Below are positions 63,801 through 64,000 of a stretch of DNA of 64,000 nucleotides, piece after piece. The number at the start of each line of letters is the position of its first letter. Position 1 is the first letter of the stretch. The position numbers and the translations under genes are program-made. Location: contig WBOU01000003.1 in assembly GCA_009268125.1 (NCBI GenBank), positions 372,001 through 436,000 on the forward strand, given 5' to 3'. This DNA is from Chloroflexia bacterium SDU3-3. Its GTDB lineage: Bacteria > Chloroflexota > Chloroflexia > Chloroflexales > Roseiflexaceae. The notes beneath the pieces are model-generated. The model was not told the DNA's origin and did no database searches. It worked only from the letters and a program-made list of their open reading frames with translations.

Positions 63801-64000
63801 AGTTGGCTGCGGCGCGAGCTGCTGGCTTGGAGCCACATCATGGCCCGCCTGCTGTGGCGCGGTGGTTGGCTGGGCTACTGGCACATTCTGGCTCGGCGCG
63901 AGCTGCTGGCTTGGAGCCACATCCTGGCTCACCTGCTGCGGCACGGCGCTCGGCGGCTGCACCACGCTCGGCGGCCGAGCCGCCTGCTGGCTCGGCGCAA
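60828..64000 (-). CDS. DUF4157 (eCIS-core) protein, N-terminus beyond the window
   Basis: At least 1057 residues; the frame is still open at base 64000 with the same APSQQ-type repeats, so the true start lies outside. About three quarters is Gln/Pro/Ala low complexity: VAPSQQ, PTTAPQQ and QPQ-rich repeats, then three roughly 33-residue units with PVSAEAQRFMERMRQRANSA, and PTAQPQQATPGQNA repeats. A single globular DUF4157 domain (about 61370-61710) holds the metalloprotease-like HELTHV at 61485-61502. It ends QVYSALKQRLAAERRRGGGW. DUF4157 proteins are typical of eCIS loci, as effectors or structural accessories. Which role applies here is open. Confidence 0.88.
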   Translation of the reverse strand, partial: APSQQAARPPSVVQPPSAVPQQVSQDVAPSQQLAPSQNVPVAQPTTAPQQAGHDVAPSQQLAPQPTTTPQQAGQDVAPSQQVASQPTTAPQQLGRDVAPSQQVAPQPTTASQQLGRDVAPSQQVAPSQNVPVAQPTTAPQQAGQDVAPSQQVAPQQAGRDVAPSQQVAPQQSSAAPQADISSAIQEPSAEAAPAAPRPRARVPMGRRMSEAHDVDVQPSSPVVPEAASQPSADTGPSQQVAASQPDVNAEQLDSATSPDSTKPRQRSSGRRQPKADLRAVDKEAPTDELEPSGELQVAPPEMAQPSTAPQQVVQPQADAPAQQQTAQPQANAPVPQQTAQPQANAPVPQQTAQPQANAPVSQQTAQPQAAPAQQTDAPAPQQVAPQQADAPANSFPEIAPDVPEQVRKVMERMRRNMTQATDQNNPALENRPVSAEAQRFMERMRQRANSAPEQPSFWENRPVSAEAQRFMERMRQRANSAPEPAPSTAEERPVSAEAQRFMEQARQRASEPASQPTAAPDAAPVSPEVQRVMERMRRDLRPGPAPTPLQVDPTTLDPDSAQAWALRMQRHQRLTSAPDEPAPAELAAQQPVPVSQPPTPEAAPQAAAPSAAPEPGSPAAWARRFQRHERLNAGLPDEPAAAVTPAPQEPSAAGLPIDQQAGLAQSAEPPVQAAQRQQTAPGQNAPTAQPQQATPGQNAPTAQPQQAAPGQNAPTAQPQQATPGRNAPTAQPQTAPTAQPQQAAPAPSQQASDAGPIANALAGVAPTPLRETTRRFLQPILGFDPGDVPVYRGPQAAQLAASYQAEALTDQQSVVIGGNESETAPRAMGLLAHELTHVARGQNPRFVPPTPRVTRQNAVAANEETIARSVEADVAAAAQIYNQQPSVASTQPTSTQRLGQTVASTPNDPAIPAMNIRGQQPGAATPSSRTPTDWGNLPAPWEPLPTWLDQSFAQPADQAAPQPQAPSQPDRSTRTVMPSAPPAPAIAAPAANGAGQIQLASEEGHIEAAKPATESSQSGGDSSVAQPDVDLDTLARQVYSALKQRLAAERRRGGGW

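Overview
The window is GC-rich (roughly two thirds G+C by eye) bacterial chromosome with dense coding and many perfect hairpin terminators. The best taxonomic guess is Chloroflexota, class Chloroflexia (Chloroflexus/Roseiflexus/Kouleothrix/Herpetosiphon relatives). This rests on a secreted protein with FERNRFELHPEN-type repeats, Pro/Thr-rich extracellular linkers, an ELWKSDGT-repeat secreted protein, and dispersed CTTCGTGGTAAA-type intergenic repeats. No rRNA, tRNA, CRISPR array, IS element or integrase was recognised.

Layout. 1-7.4 kb (+): a MoxR AAA ATPase, DUF58 and DUF4129 group interrupted by an inosine/xanthosine triphosphatase, then XdhC, DegV and a MocA-like nucleotidyltransferase (molybdenum-cofactor handling). 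7.4-11.9 kb: a small FxLyD-like protein, a ClpP protease, an alpha/beta hydrolase, the FabI enoyl-ACP reductase and an AI-2E family membrane protein. 12.1-19.4 kb (-): one cell-shape and division cluster in the transcription order mreB-mreC-mreD-PBP2-minC-minD-minE. 20-24 kb (+): a glycine-rich RRM RNA-binding protein, an ABC ATPase with a permease fused to a SpoIIM-like domain, ChaB and an SDR. 24.4-28.3 kb: a large secreted ELWKSDGT-repeat protein, then a DinB-like and a DUF6886-like gene. 28.7-33.7 kb: glutamate synthase large subunit behind a consensus promoter that is followed about 20 nt later by a terminator hairpin. 33.7-39.4 kb: YihY/BrkB, two SRPBCC proteins, a GspE-N-like protein, a zinc alcohol dehydrogenase and an SDR. 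39.7-45.7 kb: a secreted repeat protein, a solute-binding lipoprotein, a class III aminotransferase and a GNAT acetyltransferase.

45.8-64.0 kb (-) is the most unusual part: an operon-like block encoding the baseplate and spike half of a contractile injection system (eCIS-like). In transcription order it holds a DUF4157 (eCIS-core) protein cut by the window edge, a LysM/CIS-tube adaptor, a VgrG-like spike, a PAAR tip, a gp25-like protein, baseplate J, and an FHA domain fused to a tail protein I domain. It ends with two very large single-pass membrane proteins: an FHA protein with an exported Ig-like repeat region, and a tandem pseudokinase-FHA protein. Both kinase-like domains lack the HRD catalytic aspartate (HGS instead). 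Sheath, tube and AAA ATPase genes are not seen and would have to lie beyond base 64000. My inference is that the FHA and pseudokinase proteins dock or gate the injection machine at the cytoplasmic membrane. This has not been tested.

Several promoters share an extended -10 of the form TGnTAnnAT (upstream of degV, clpP, mreB, the 39.7 kb secreted gene and the GNAT gene).
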